NCBI GenBank assembly: GCA_031841125.1
Contig: CM063109.1
Location: 22,229,321 to 22,293,320, forward strand
DNA from: Acanthococcus lagerstroemiae
Taxonomy: Eukaryota > Arthropoda > Insecta > Hemiptera > Eriococcidae
Reading direction: 5' to 3'
Length of the DNA: 64,000 nt
In this document: positions 9,690 to 20,700 of the stretch, one piece after another
Position numbering within the stretch: the stretch's first letter is position 1
Layout of the letters: every line of letters starts with the position of its first letter
Notes under the pieces: model-generated
The model's input: only the letters and a program-made list of their open reading frames with translations
What the model was told of the DNA's origin: nothing
Database searches by the model: none
Program-made: the position numbers and the translations under genes

Positions 9690-10170
9690 ATCAATTTTCA
9701 AAAAATGTAAATTTTAAGAAAACTGTAGAAAAAACTATTACGAGGAAACAATTCGTTACTTTATTCAAGTTGGAAACAAGTTTCCAATATTTTCCAGCCT
9801 TGTATACATTACTTATTCTAACGTCCAGGATTTGTCTGTTAATAGAATGAACTTCTGATTTTGTAGCCCAAATTGAAGTCAGTACCAAAATGTGATGGAT
9901 ATTCAAAATCAACGATTAAAAAAACTCCCAATTCCAATTTTTACACTTGCAGATGAAATTTTTATTCTAATGTCCAAATTAAAGCCAGACCGGAGTCTAA
10001 TACTATATATTCGAAATCAGCGACTCAGAAAATCCCTGTTCTGATAGTTATTTCGTGTCTCTAAGTTGAATCGATTTTGTTCGTTTCAAGTGTGAAATTC
10101 AGATTCTCTAAAATCCAAATTATGGTTAAAAGTGTAATCAAATATTTGGAATCAATGTCCCAGTAAACTC
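9690..10170. repeat. degenerate tandem repeat, unit about 130 bp
   Basis: Three diverged blocks share the order 'TAAyGTCCA / AATTrAAGyCAG / ATTCrAAATCA', near 9820-9920, 9965-10035 and 10110-10165. Divergence is high, and the unit length is only approximate. Confidence 0.3.
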
Positions 10171-11492
10171 TTGTATATCGGGAGCGTTTACTCTGTACGC
10201 ATTTTTATTTAGATCTCAGAAGTTGACGATGCGTCCTTGCTCCCTTTTCCAGATGAGAGGCCGAATTTTTTCCTAGCTTTCTTAAGATTATGAAGAATAT
10301 TCGGCATTATTTTCGCCAAAAAACAGCATTTAAAAAAAGTTGAGATTGATGGCTTTTAGAAGGGTAGTCTCATAAAGCAAGCAGCTCCTGGAAAAAGTTC
10401 GCTGGCAATCATATCTACTCGTTGGCACGATAAGACGCTACTTAGGTGATCTACGGCGAATGATTCATTATAAAATGCCCTGGTCAACAGCAGGACATTT
10501 TCCTGGAGAGGAAGGAGGGGCATTAGGAAGTTTAAAAATCGCAGATGACAAAGAAGGGGAGAAAAGGTCTTCTCTTACTCAACTTTCCTGAATGCTAGCA
10601 GAACTTCCTAAATTTTTGATATAATTTTCCGAATAGCTGTCACCGGTACTGGACACTCTTACATATACGACCATATCGCAACAAAAATTCAATGAAAAGG
10701 TCACAAGATTACATGTTTATTCAGACTTTGGAAGTAAAATTAAAACTTAAGCTACATAAAGCTTACAGTCTACTAAATGTCTTAAAATATTACAGTCGCC
10801 GCCTGTGCATGGTAATTCTCTCGCTATAGGCTGTTCCGAAAATGTTTCTTAACATACCGTCAATACGCCCAACGGTACTGGAAAAATCATACGGTATATC
10901 AAATTCCCGGTATTTTGGAAAACGTATAATATAATATTATGTTTTATGAACTAAAATAAATATATTTCAAATTTATAGTATTACGTAGGTTGTACAAATG
11001 AACTTAAAATAAGGCAAAAAAATTACACGAAAATTATACAAAATTTCTGAAACGAGGAATACACGAAACGCTGTAAAATACAATACGAGATCAACAAAAC
11101 GTCTTACTGAGCAAAAATTGAATTTTTTTAGATAAACAGGTAGGTAGTCTTATACAAAGTACGAGTATATGAAAACTAGGTTCTCGTGTCTATTTCTGCA
11201 TCGCTTATGTTTACTTTCAGCACAGTATGGTCAGTCCAACTGAACTGCTGCTAACTACTATTGACCTATATTGTAGGTATGTGAGGCTTTCCAATTATTT
11301 ATCCGATCATCTGCCATGTACGATCTTAAGATACAGTAATACTTATAGACAGAATACACATTACCCCTGCTAGGACCATGAAAAGAAATATTAGTGTAAT
11401 ACTTACATGATATTTTAATATTCGCAAATTTGTTAGAAAAGACAGTATCCCCTAAATATGGATATTGAAAAGAGATACCTACGTTAATGTAG
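10171..11492. other. AT-rich intergenic DNA
   Basis: No coding evidence. An AATAAA on the minus strand (10717-10722) could serve the exon at 11493-11799, but that is conjecture. Confidence 0.4.
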
Positions 11493-11799
11493 TCAAATTA
11501 ACTTTAAACTTAACCTTCCAGTAACGTTGTCACTAGACAGTAGACAACCTGCAGTTGTCAAATTACCGTAAAGTAGAACTTTACCAGTCACGTTACCATT
11601 TGACAACACTAAAGATACCAAAATGGTATCAGACTGATATAAAAAAAAGAATATATTTGTAGTATTACAGTGTGATACGACTGTGTTGCCTCCATTAAAT
11701 ATCCACGTGATACCGTCCTGATAGGTATAAATTTGCCAGCATTGAGGTATCATTTGCGTATCACACGGATATTTTCCTTCAATGGCTGCCTGGGTTTTC
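11493..11799 (-). CDS. candidate 3'-terminal exon of an unidentified secreted or membrane glycoprotein
   Basis: The minus strand has an acceptor-like TTATTTGTTTAG just before 11799, then an open frame of ~102 codons to a stop at 11493. The translation is Cys-containing with repeated N-glycosylation sequons (NTT, NVT, NLT, NVT), Gly-rich turns and alternating hydrophobics, like an extracellular beta-rich domain. It includes YPCDTQMIPQCWQIY, DGITWIFNGGNTVV and SNGNVTGKVLLYGNLTTAGC. No signal peptide or membrane segment is in this piece. The entry phase is 1 nt. No upstream exon of the same gene was recognised, and I know no matching family. Coding status rests on the acceptor plus residue composition only. 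Confidence 0.35.
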
Positions 11800-12591
11800 C
11801 TAAACAAATAATCATTCTATTCAATATTCAACTCATATGGTAAGAACATCTCGATTTGTCACAACGTGCGTACTCCATATCGCTATAACTAATAGGTCCG
11901 TGTTGTGTGATGACTACGTCCATACTTAAGGTTACTAATGATAAGTTATGTTCTGAGGTCGAACGATTTCGAATTTAGTTAGTTGATACACTCTGAACAA
12001 ATTATAAAGAACATATATCGTAAAGGAAGTGATGGGGACTCGTTTCGCAAACTTTATATGTAATTTTTTTAGCAATCGCTTACGTTACCCCCTTCTCCCT
12101 ATGAATAAATGCATAATATTCTATTTCTTGAAAATCAAGAAGGTGAATTTACCTTGTTATTGAATGGAAGCAAGTACTGAGAGGTGATAGTCTCGGTTAC
12201 AGACTACTTGAATTGAGCTATATGAAGACGTACAGAGTTTTCAAGGGTGTCATGGTAGCCTCTCTATCAGTTTCCTTCGTTTCTAAAGGGCAAGGGTATA
12301 GCAAATATCAGTTTAAAGGGGAATACTTTCTCCTATACTTCGGGGTCGTTTCGCTTGATTAGGGGACCTATAAACCTGAACCTTTTTCACACGTCAGAAC
12401 AAATACATTTACTCTAATTCATGCACTGAACCATTGTCCTGGGTGGTCTACGACCATGTGCCTGGAAATTACCTCGTTAAATGGATCCAATTTAGAATGC
12501 TCTCAGGTCAAGTATAGGACATGTATTTTTCTTTTACACACGGTGTTCCAGCTGACAAGCCTATAGAGGTGATAATATTCGGTGTGAGGAA

Positions 12592-13790
12592 CAACGCTTT
12601 AATAATGCGTTTGATTCACAATTTCACGACAAAATTTGGTTAGCGTTAAGAAACCAAGGGGTTCCCCTAGGTATCATTCGAATTTTAAGAGAGTTGTATT
12701 CCAAATCAGAAGCAATAATTGGGTTGGAGGGCAACTCAGAAAAATTCAAAATCATGAGAGGTGGCAAACAGGGCGACCCGGTATCACCTAACATATTTAA
12801 TGCAGTGCTAGAAGAAATCTTCAGAAAATTTGACTGGGCAGGGATGGATATCAATACGGGGAGAGACCATTTTTTTGGAAAAATTAAATACTTGAACAAT
12901 CTGCGCTTTGCTGATGACATAGTGCTCATAGGCAAAAATAACGATGAACTTAAAGCTATGGCAACTGACTTAGCGAGAGAAAGTAAAAAGTGGGGTCTTT
13001 CGATAAATGTTGGGAAAACTAAAATCATGACAAATATCAATCAATTCGAGGAAATCAAAATTGACAACAATATCATCCAAATAATGGAAGAACACACATA
13101 TTTAGGGCATAATATGACAATTGAAAATCGAACAAAAAATGAAATTAAAGTTAGGAAAGCTAAGGCTTGGAGAGCCTTCTGGGCCCAAAAAGCCATCCTC
13201 AAAGGCAATCTCAATCTTGAATCTAGAATCAAAATCTTGGAGAGTATTGTTTATCCGGTCCTAACCTACGAGGCGCAAACTTGGGCGTGCACAAAAAAGC
13301 AAATACAAAAAATAGGAATTACGCAACATGCAATGTTAAGGAATATTTTAGATGTTAGACTTAAAGACAAAGTAATATTTCAGATATCTTCTCCAAAACA
13401 GGTGCAAAAAGTGTAGTTTAAAAAATACACAAATTAAAACTTAAATATGCAGGGCATGTGGCAAGGCAACTCGAGGCTAAATGGAGCAAGATCTCCACAT
13501 TCTGGTATTCTAGAAGAGACAAACGCAAAGTAGGCAGACCCCCACTGAGATGGGCTGACGGGGTAGTCGCAGTGGCTGGGTCAAACTGGTCTCAAAAAGC
13601 TAAAAATCGAAAAACATGAATTGACTTGATCGAAGCTCATACACAGCAATGTGTGACTGGGTGAGGTGCACGTGAAACTCCACTTACCTAATTAGTTAAA
13701 TGTATGTAAATATCTAAGAATTAAGTAGTTTCCGTTGCCCGACCGAGTATGTGAGCTTTAAATAAAAATAAGTAAATAAAATAAAAGTGA
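12592..13790 (+). mobile_element. non-LTR retrotransposon remnant, RTE-like reverse transcriptase, 5'-truncated
   Basis: Translation from about 12592 reads into RT fingers/palm: AFDSQFHDKIW (first catalytic Asp), then MRGGKQGDPVSPNIFN, then FADDIVL at about 12910-12930, the catalytic FADD box. It continues through thumb and connection (YLGHNMTIENRT, VYPVLTYEAQTW) to a stop at 13414-13416. The usual C-terminal YAGHVAR and GRPPLRW motifs then appear in another frame (about 13445-13560), so a frameshift splits the tail. The 3' end carries an A/T-rich tail of AAATAAAAT-like repeats (13760-13790). Endonuclease and 5' UTR are missing, typical of 5' truncation during target-primed reverse transcription. 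Confidence 0.85.
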
Positions 13791-14756
13791 GGAACAAAAA
13801 ACGTTATGTACATTATATGGCCTATATTCAAGAATAAAGGGACTATAAGTCTTCGAAGTTTTAACCACTAGCGAATTTCATTGTAAGTCTAATTACTAAT
13901 TTGGATTTCGTTTTTTTTTTTTTTTAAATTAAATTTTATTTTGAGAAAAACTAAAGAGTAGAACATTTAAAGGTAACACAGCTTTTCTGATTGAAGGAGC
14001 TGCACCCGTTTTAGAATTCTAAATCGTGGAATTTTAATATTTTTGAAGTGTATATACCTTTAATTTTTGTATTTTGTAACCCTCAATTTTCAAGATAAAA
14101 AGCGAGCAATAATAACATTCTTTATTTCACTTTCAGTATTACTATGTAATGCCGCCCATCAAAAAGGTCCCAAACAAGTTGTCGCGGATAAGATTAAATT
14201 CCCATAATGGAAATTTAAGATTTTGCAAAATTTAAAAGTATTTGAATGAAAATTTGCCAAACTAAATGCTATTTTTAGTCACAATGTCCTCAATTCTCTG
14301 ACACGATATCCGAATGGGTGGATTCCAGGGCCTGAGGGGCGGCTTTGCAAGGGCCACTCTAACATGCGTGCATTGTCATACACGCTAACACTTATTCATT
14401 ATTCAAAGGTAGTTATTAGCCGCCACTTTGAAAGAGGAAAAAAATTATTATCACAGCTCTTTTCCTTTTTCGAATATTGAAGAAGCTACAAAACTGAAAG
14501 TTGTGCACTTCAGCACATTTATTAACATTCCACAGTTCGAATTTCAAAACTGGTAAAGCCCATTCAATACCGAACGTGGGCAACCGAGTACTATCACTTC
14601 CAACCAGCTTAGTATACTACGCTGGAACACCTTGTATGGCCTCTGAACTATTTCTCAAAAGGAAAATGAATGAGCAATAACTTGTAAAATTACAAAAGAA
14701 ACAATTTCAGGTACTTGAAATATTACTCCACTATTTTACCACAAGTTCGAGAATCG
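13791..14756. other. AT-rich non-coding DNA
   Basis: No gene seen. Contains a T tract (13911-13925). Confidence 0.4.
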
Positions 14757-14764
14757 CCCCTCAT

Positions 14765-15941
14765 CAGTGTTGTTAGACATAACGAATTTTTGTTATTTCG
14801 TCCGATGAGCATTTGTGAAGGTGCCTATGAAAAGGGATCAGTTGACCAAAAGTGAAATTTTACAGGAGCAACGTTTAAAATTGAGAATATTTTTATTTAT
14901 TTTTTTGTAATTCCAGTTCGGTTACCAACATTTCAACTGTGAAGGTCCTACACACTACCACACGGTCCTCTAACCTCTTATCCGTTCTTTTCGGAAAAAA
15001 TTTCCAGTGTTTTCCAAAGAATTTGACTGTTTGATGATCTTCGAAGAATTTCATCGAAAAACTTTGGGAAAATTCTCCAACGATTTTCAAGGAATTTCAT
15101 CGGAATTTTTGGAAGAAAATTCTGATACTTTCCGGGGAGTCTTGGCGGAAATCCTTAAAAAATATTTCCAGATAAGTTGCCTACATTATCGAGAAATGCG
15201 AGACTCCCCTTCAGCAGGTACATAGGCATTAGGCAACTCATCTTGACAACGGGTAAATGTATTTGCCAGCTGTGGCATTTAAAAGGGCAAGAAGAAAATA
15301 TGTCCAGTATTCATGGAAAATTGTTTTCGAACAATTTAATTCTGCATAAGAACTTGCTATTTCCTTTTTGTGCTATTTTTGAAATAATAAACTTTTGACT
15401 TGTCTCACTTAAAACTGCAATCTTCAAAATAGAGGTTTGGGTTTCGTTGAATTCGATTTATAAGGAATTTTTACATGAATATAGCCAAAGAAGTAAAAAT
15501 CGAAAAATTAGTCAACTGGTCCCTTTTCGTATGCGTCCTCACATTTCATATTTTTTAATACGTCATGAGTTTTGTTATCTTTAGAGTTTTCTCATTTTGT
15601 TTTTTCATGGTTTTGTTATGTCCTGAAAAAATTATTTTGTTATTTTGTCTTCCTTTTTTGTCATATTGCTTTGCATAGTCTATCGGCAATGACAATGTCG
15701 CTTAGCATAATCTGTTATCAATTGGTATGTCGTTTAGCATAATTTATCATTAAATTGTCGACGAAATGTCATAACTTTTTCTGTCATTTTGTTGTATCAT
15801 TGGATTCATTTTTTTGTCATGTCATTGAACAAACGGATCTGACAAAAAACCATTGAGGGTTTTGTCCTATGATAAAATGTTGAAAATTCAATTGTCATTT
15901 CGTCATTTTGTCATTTGGTTTTGTTATGTCTAACAACACTG
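14765..15941 (+). mobile_element. hAT-type element with a second DNA transposon nested inside
   Basis: Termini CAGTGTTGTTAGACATAAC and its inverted copy (15924-15941). Flanks CCCCTCAT (14757-14764) and CCCCTGAC (15942-15949) agree at 6 of 8 positions, as an aged 8-bp hAT target-site duplication would. Internal sequence 15560-15940 is a T-rich, GTCAT/TTTTGT-type low-complexity stretch. Nested at 14815-15542 is the element described next. No transposase frame. Confidence 0.65.
14815..15542 (+). mobile_element. non-autonomous DNA transposon with ~30-bp TIRs, copy 1
   Basis: TIRs GTGAAGGTGCCTATGAAAAG and, at the other end, the inverted form of GTGAGGACGCATACGAAAAG. The element matches 18093-18845 along its whole length in the same orientation. 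It contains a short run of the motif GAAGAATTTCATCGA (about 15040-15120), which is also the building block of the foldback element at 52679-54903. No ORF of note; superfamily unknown. Confidence 0.7.
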
Positions 15942-15949
15942 CCCCTGAC

Positions 15950-16444
15950 GCTCTTTGATAATTACCTTGTCGACTTCAGCACTCTGTCACCGTTCAGATT
16001 TCTTTCTCGCTATTGGCAATCAGTTTGATTCCATCAAAGACTAAAAATTTTGCAATATATGAAGAGAAACAAAAATATCGATGAGTCAGAACGAGTTGGA
16101 GGCAAATCTAAAATAGTTTTGCTACAGAAGGAAAACAAAGTTTCACATCGAAGGTATAGGCAGCAAAATTGAAACTGATTACGAGATATTAGAAAAAGAA
16201 TATTAAATTCAGCATTAAATGTAATGTTTTATTCAATGCAGCATGAAATTACCTTTCCAACGATGTAAAGATCCCATTTTCGAGAAAAATTGGATTTGCC
16301 TCCTAATCGCGCTGACCCGAAGATATTAGAAAGAATTAGAAAGAAGAATCAAAATTCCAAGTATGACATTTTTCGCGTTTTTTTTTTTACAATTTAGAAT
16401 AATGATAGGTAACGTTCATTGCATGATGTGCTTGCATGGACATT
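15950..16444. other. non-coding DNA downstream of cwo
   Basis: No gene. An AATAAA on the minus strand (TTTATT at 16228-16233) is a possible distal polyadenylation signal for cwo, about 1 kb past the stop codon. Confidence 0.3.
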
Positions 16445-16677
16445 GAAGGGTAAAGAATCTAAACTCACATATGCCATTTTACTTTAAGGGCGCAAACAGG
16501 CAAAATACTCTGCACGGGTGCAGGAATATCGTGACTGCGCCTGTGAACGTGGAGTATGTTATACATATCGCACATTCGAAGGCGCAGCAAATATATTCCC
16601 GCACCCGTGTACAGTATTTTGCCTAAATACGCCCTTGAAGTAAAATGACAAACGTGAGTTTTGATTCTTTACCCTTC
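16445..16677. mobile_element. 233-bp near-perfect palindromic MITE (hairpin)
   Basis: The left arm, starting GAAGGGTAAAGAATCTAAAC, pairs with the right arm ending in GTTTTGATTCTTTACCCTTC. Pairing continues with few mismatches over ~110 bp per arm, including GGCAAAATACT and CACGGGTGC segments. The two halves leave almost no loop. It lies 596 bp beyond the cwo stop codon and would be inside the 3' UTR if the AATAAA at 16228-16233 is used. No target-site duplication could be settled. Confidence 0.75.
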
Positions 16678-17272
16678 ATCTTATCCATTTGTCTGCTTGA
16701 ATTACGTGCAGAACTCCTCTTTATCAATAACTGTCCGAAAATTTTCTGTTTTCCAACTATCCATTATCCTGCACCACCCTACTTCATGAACTATAATTAG
16801 AAAAAGAACCAACACAGCGCTCCTATTATCTTCTTCAGTTTTCATAGCCAACCCAACTTCTCTACCATTTTCTCAACCTACGACTGCAACTAAGCTGCGA
16901 CTATTTTTTTGAAATGTGAATGTTTACGCTACTCTGTACGTCCTATCTAACCACATCCAACAGACAATAACCTGTGCAACAATATAAGATCGAGATATAT
17001 CCCTTCCAAATTCTACATATTCAATCGGAATACAAGTGCCAGAAAATCACACTATGATACAACGTTTGCTTTCAGTACCACATAATTGTTCGAATCACTA
17101 AGCTACCTATTACAAAATTAATTGCTATTTGCCAAACGCCTCCAGCTAACCCAGTTAGGCACCTGTCAGCAAGGGAGGGTTCTTAAACCCAAAATGCAGT
17201 CTTTGAAAGCTCGCTATCTCAATCACCATAGGTAACTGCGAAGTAACGCGACGTCGAATCGCCAGTAGTTCA

Positions 17273-17758
17273 TCATCTGCACTCGGGCACCATCAACAAG
17301 GGCCCGTTTTGCAGTCTGGATGCGAAACTCAAGCTGGGCAACAACGGCGACGACTGCACCGGAGGTCGGTTGAAATTCACCGAAATGGTAACCGGATGCA
17401 GCAGCAGAGGCGAGAATCCGTGCAGATCGTAGTCGCCGTTCAGATCGGCCACGAACGGCGACAGCAAATGACTGTCGATGGTCAGCGGCACATAAAATGA
17501 GCCGTTTGAATGTAGAGCGAAAATGGGCACCGGACGAGACACACTCGGATAGTGGTCGTGAGCGGAGGGCGAGTGAAGCGGTTCCATCGAATTTGCTCGT
17601 CTCTTCGTGCCGTACACCATCATCGGCGGTGAGCCCTTGTCCGGGTTCGAGTGCTCGAAGCGCTCGCGGATGTTGTTCTTGAACTTGTACAGCGAACCGT
17701 TCGACGAGTGGTTGTCGTTGGTTGAGTCGTTCTGAGGCGAAGAAGGCTCTGGCGAAGG
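17273..17758 (-). CDS. cwo: clockwork orange, last coding exon (C-terminal region)
   Basis: The minus strand has an acceptor TCTGATTACAG before 17758, then 161 codons and TGA at 17273-17275. The start of the exon is Pro/Ser/Asn-rich, followed by a basic block YKFKNNIRERF (about 17655-17687) and then a conserved-looking stretch VPIFALHSNGSFYVPLTID and FSPLLLHPVTISVNF (about 17410-17530). These resemble the conserved C-terminal region of insect CWO proteins downstream of the Orange domain. Exon entry is phase 0, matching the proposed end of the 22509-22765 exon. The longer frame at 17223-17825 in another register is a shadow. The region is markedly GC-richer than its surroundings, as expected for an exon. 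The 3' UTR end is not determined. Confidence 0.8.
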   Translation of the reverse strand, partial: PSPEPSSPQNDSTNDNHSSNGSLYKFKNNIRERFEHSNPDKGSPPMMVYGTKRRANSMEPLHSPSAHDHYPSVSRPVPIFALHSNGSFYVPLTIDSHLLSPFVADLNGDYDLHGFSPLLLHPVTISVNFNRPPVQSSPLLPSLSFASRLQNGPLLMVPECR

Positions 17759-20700
17759 CTGTAATCAGAAATACACGTTCGAAAAAAATCTTTAAAAGCG
17801 CCTTTCTTTCACTAAAGTATAGCACAGATTGTCACATAACTTTTTCGGATGTCACTCCATCATCAGTATTTTACACAGGGCCAGTTTCAAGTACTGTGCT
17901 GCGGTATTCTTGTCACTTCATTTTTACCCCCCCCCCTCCACTGCAAAATTGAGGTAACTGTTTGGGGGGGGGGGACGCAAATTTTGCCACTTCAAAATTT
18001 AGCCGATCTGGGCTGCAGCCCAGTCAGCCCGTATGATGAAACCGGCACTAGCCTTACAGTTATCCGGTTACTGAGGTTTTTTCAGACTGTATGTGAGGGC
18101 GCATACGAAAAGGAACTAGTTGACTAAGAGTAAAATTTTACAAGAGAAGCGTTTACAATTGAGAGTATTTTTTTTGTAATTACCGTTCTGTTACTTACCA
18201 ACATTTCAACCGTGAAGGTCCTACACATTATCACACCCTCCCCTAATCTCTTGTCCGTTTTTTTGTTTTTTTGTTGTTTTTTTTTTTTCGGGAAAAATTT
18301 CCAATGTTTTCGAAAGAATTTAAATATTTGATGATCTCCGAAGAATTCCATCGGAAAGCTTTGGGAAATTCTCCAATGATTTTCAAGGAATTTCATCGAA
18401 ATTTTTGGAAGAAAATTCCGATACTTTCCGGAGAGTATTTTCGGAAATCTTAAGAAAATACTCGTATTTCCAGATAAGTTAGCTACACATTGTAAGGTTG
18501 GAGGTCCATTCAACAGGTGTGTAGGCAACTCATCCTGACACCGGGTAAATGTATTGCCTACTCTCGTACTTAAACGGGCAAGAAGAAAGTATGTCCAGTA
18601 TTCATGGAAAACTGTTTTCGAACAATTTAATTTTACATAAGAACATGTTATTTCCTTTTTTTGAAAATTTTGAAATGATACATTTTGACTTGCCTCACTT
18701 AAAACTGCCATATCGCGCTGAATTTTCAAGATAGAGGTCTGGGGTTGGTTTTACTCGATTTCTGAGGGGGTTTTACATAAATTTAGCCAGAAAAGTATGA
18801 ATCGAAAAATAGGTCAACTGGTCCCTTTTCGTTATGCGCCCTCACACGATGTGCCTTTAGGCTGAACTACCAAAGGTAGTTCATCATCCCTAGAGTATCT
18901 GAATCAGTGTTACCATTTGCGTGCACTGGGAGTTCAGACTAGTAATTTAGCATGCGCATGATGTGTAGCTATAAGCAGGACTTAAATTTAACAGATCCAC
19001 TTTTGGTACAGACGGAGTGAAAGTGGCTCACTGGAGAGTTTGTAGACTTTCTGTATGATGACCAAGGAGCAATCATCTAATAAAAAAATGAAGTAAACAG
19101 GGCTGTAGTAGAGGGTTGACTTTACCTATTCATGAAAAAAGAAGGGGAAAAAATTCACCGTGAGCAGCTACTGACGTTGGAAAATGATGAACCATACTCG
19201 GCAGTTCAGTCTACACATAGTTGGTGGTTATACCATAGGTTTATATTGTCCTGTCTACCTATTGGCTGTTGTGTTCTGGTTGATTGCTCAGTGTATCTAA
19301 GTTGTACATTGCTGTCTTGTCGTGTGGATGATTGATGTCTATTAGTTTGTTATTATAGTGTTCAAAAGTGGCTTACTATTGAAATTGATTATTGTGTTGA
19401 TTAAATTGTCTTTTGACATTGATATCTGGAATCATGAAATGTGTCTCTCGTGCAAAAACAGGTTTTCGAGATAACAAGTGTAAAGATGGAATAGTGGTAG
19501 TAGTGTGCACAGGCATGTACATCCGTGGTGGTGCGTTTACACCGTGCTATGACAGCCGCATTTCAAATTCTTGTTCTCAGTCACCCGTAGGCCCGTTTCA
19601 CACAACGCCATGTAAACGGATGTTTTAAACTTTTGACATAATTTTTAAATGCAGTGTATGGAAAACTAATGAAGATAGGAAGCTGCGATTTATTTCATAA
19701 AAAAGGGCGTGATTTTTTCTATAAGAATTTTCAAGAAAGTGAAAAATGATTTTTTAACACCAGAGGCACATTTGATGATTCCAGGTCACATATGTCTTTT
19801 CGCTGGCCATCAACGAAAATTGTGTGTCATGTTCCGACTGACCGACACTGAGAATGCCAACCAATACCAAGAATGGACGACTAACACTGAGAATGTGATT
19901 AAGATAACGTCATCACGGCAACTGTCGCTTTATAATGTTATTCGCTATCATTCTCAGTTGTGTGTGCATTCACCAATGTGGGATAACGTTGACATTCCTA
20001 TGTTGACTCAGTGAGTGGCATGTGTTCGGTAGTCATTAGACATATCCATGTACGGATGTATCTGCATGCCATGTAATACTCGCTATCAGTTAATTGATGA
20101 TTTTTTTGTCCAGTTTTTAGGGTGTTTGCCGCGCGGAGCGCTGCAAGCAAACACCCTATTGCAATCGAATTTTCATCATCATTTTTAATGCGACTGAATT
20201 GTTTACAGCTCATAGTTCAGTTTTAGCTCAGTTGCGTTTAGATTGTTAGATCGGTCTTAAGGCGGAGGCGTGTGGTTCGATTCGTATTTTACTCATAACA
20301 GTATTTCCTCAAAGAAAGTGAAGACATTAACTGGATTTAGAAGAGGTAAGTGTATTGTTTGTTTGTATGAAATGGGTTCTCAGTTGAATTAGCGTGTATA
20401 ATGTATTTGAATCGAACCAAGTACAAGCAACATTCTGTGGTACTCTTATCTGGAAATTTTCCGAGGAATAATGCGATGTGAGTTATGTCTCATAAATATG
20501 TTAGCAGTATTAAGTAATTCGTAATTTTGGTATTTTGTTTCAGAAGTCTTTCACGAATATTTCGTTTCTCGTTTGACTATTTACTTTCCTCTTTCATTAT
20601 CAGTCAGGATTGAGGAATCATCCAAAACCATCAACGTGCCTTCAACCACGAATTTGAACTTCTTTTATAATCGTGTTGCGGAATTGATGAAAAACGTGAA

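Noticed and set aside
14310..14340. Resemblance to the SINE body (GGGTGGATTCCAGGGCCTGA)
   Set aside because: Match is too short, and no neighbouring SINE sequence supports it.
17223..17825. 200-codon minus-strand frame overlapping the cwo last exon
   Set aside because: Runs through the acceptor at 17759 into intron, shows no CWO motifs, and is the out-of-register shadow of the 17273-17758 frame.
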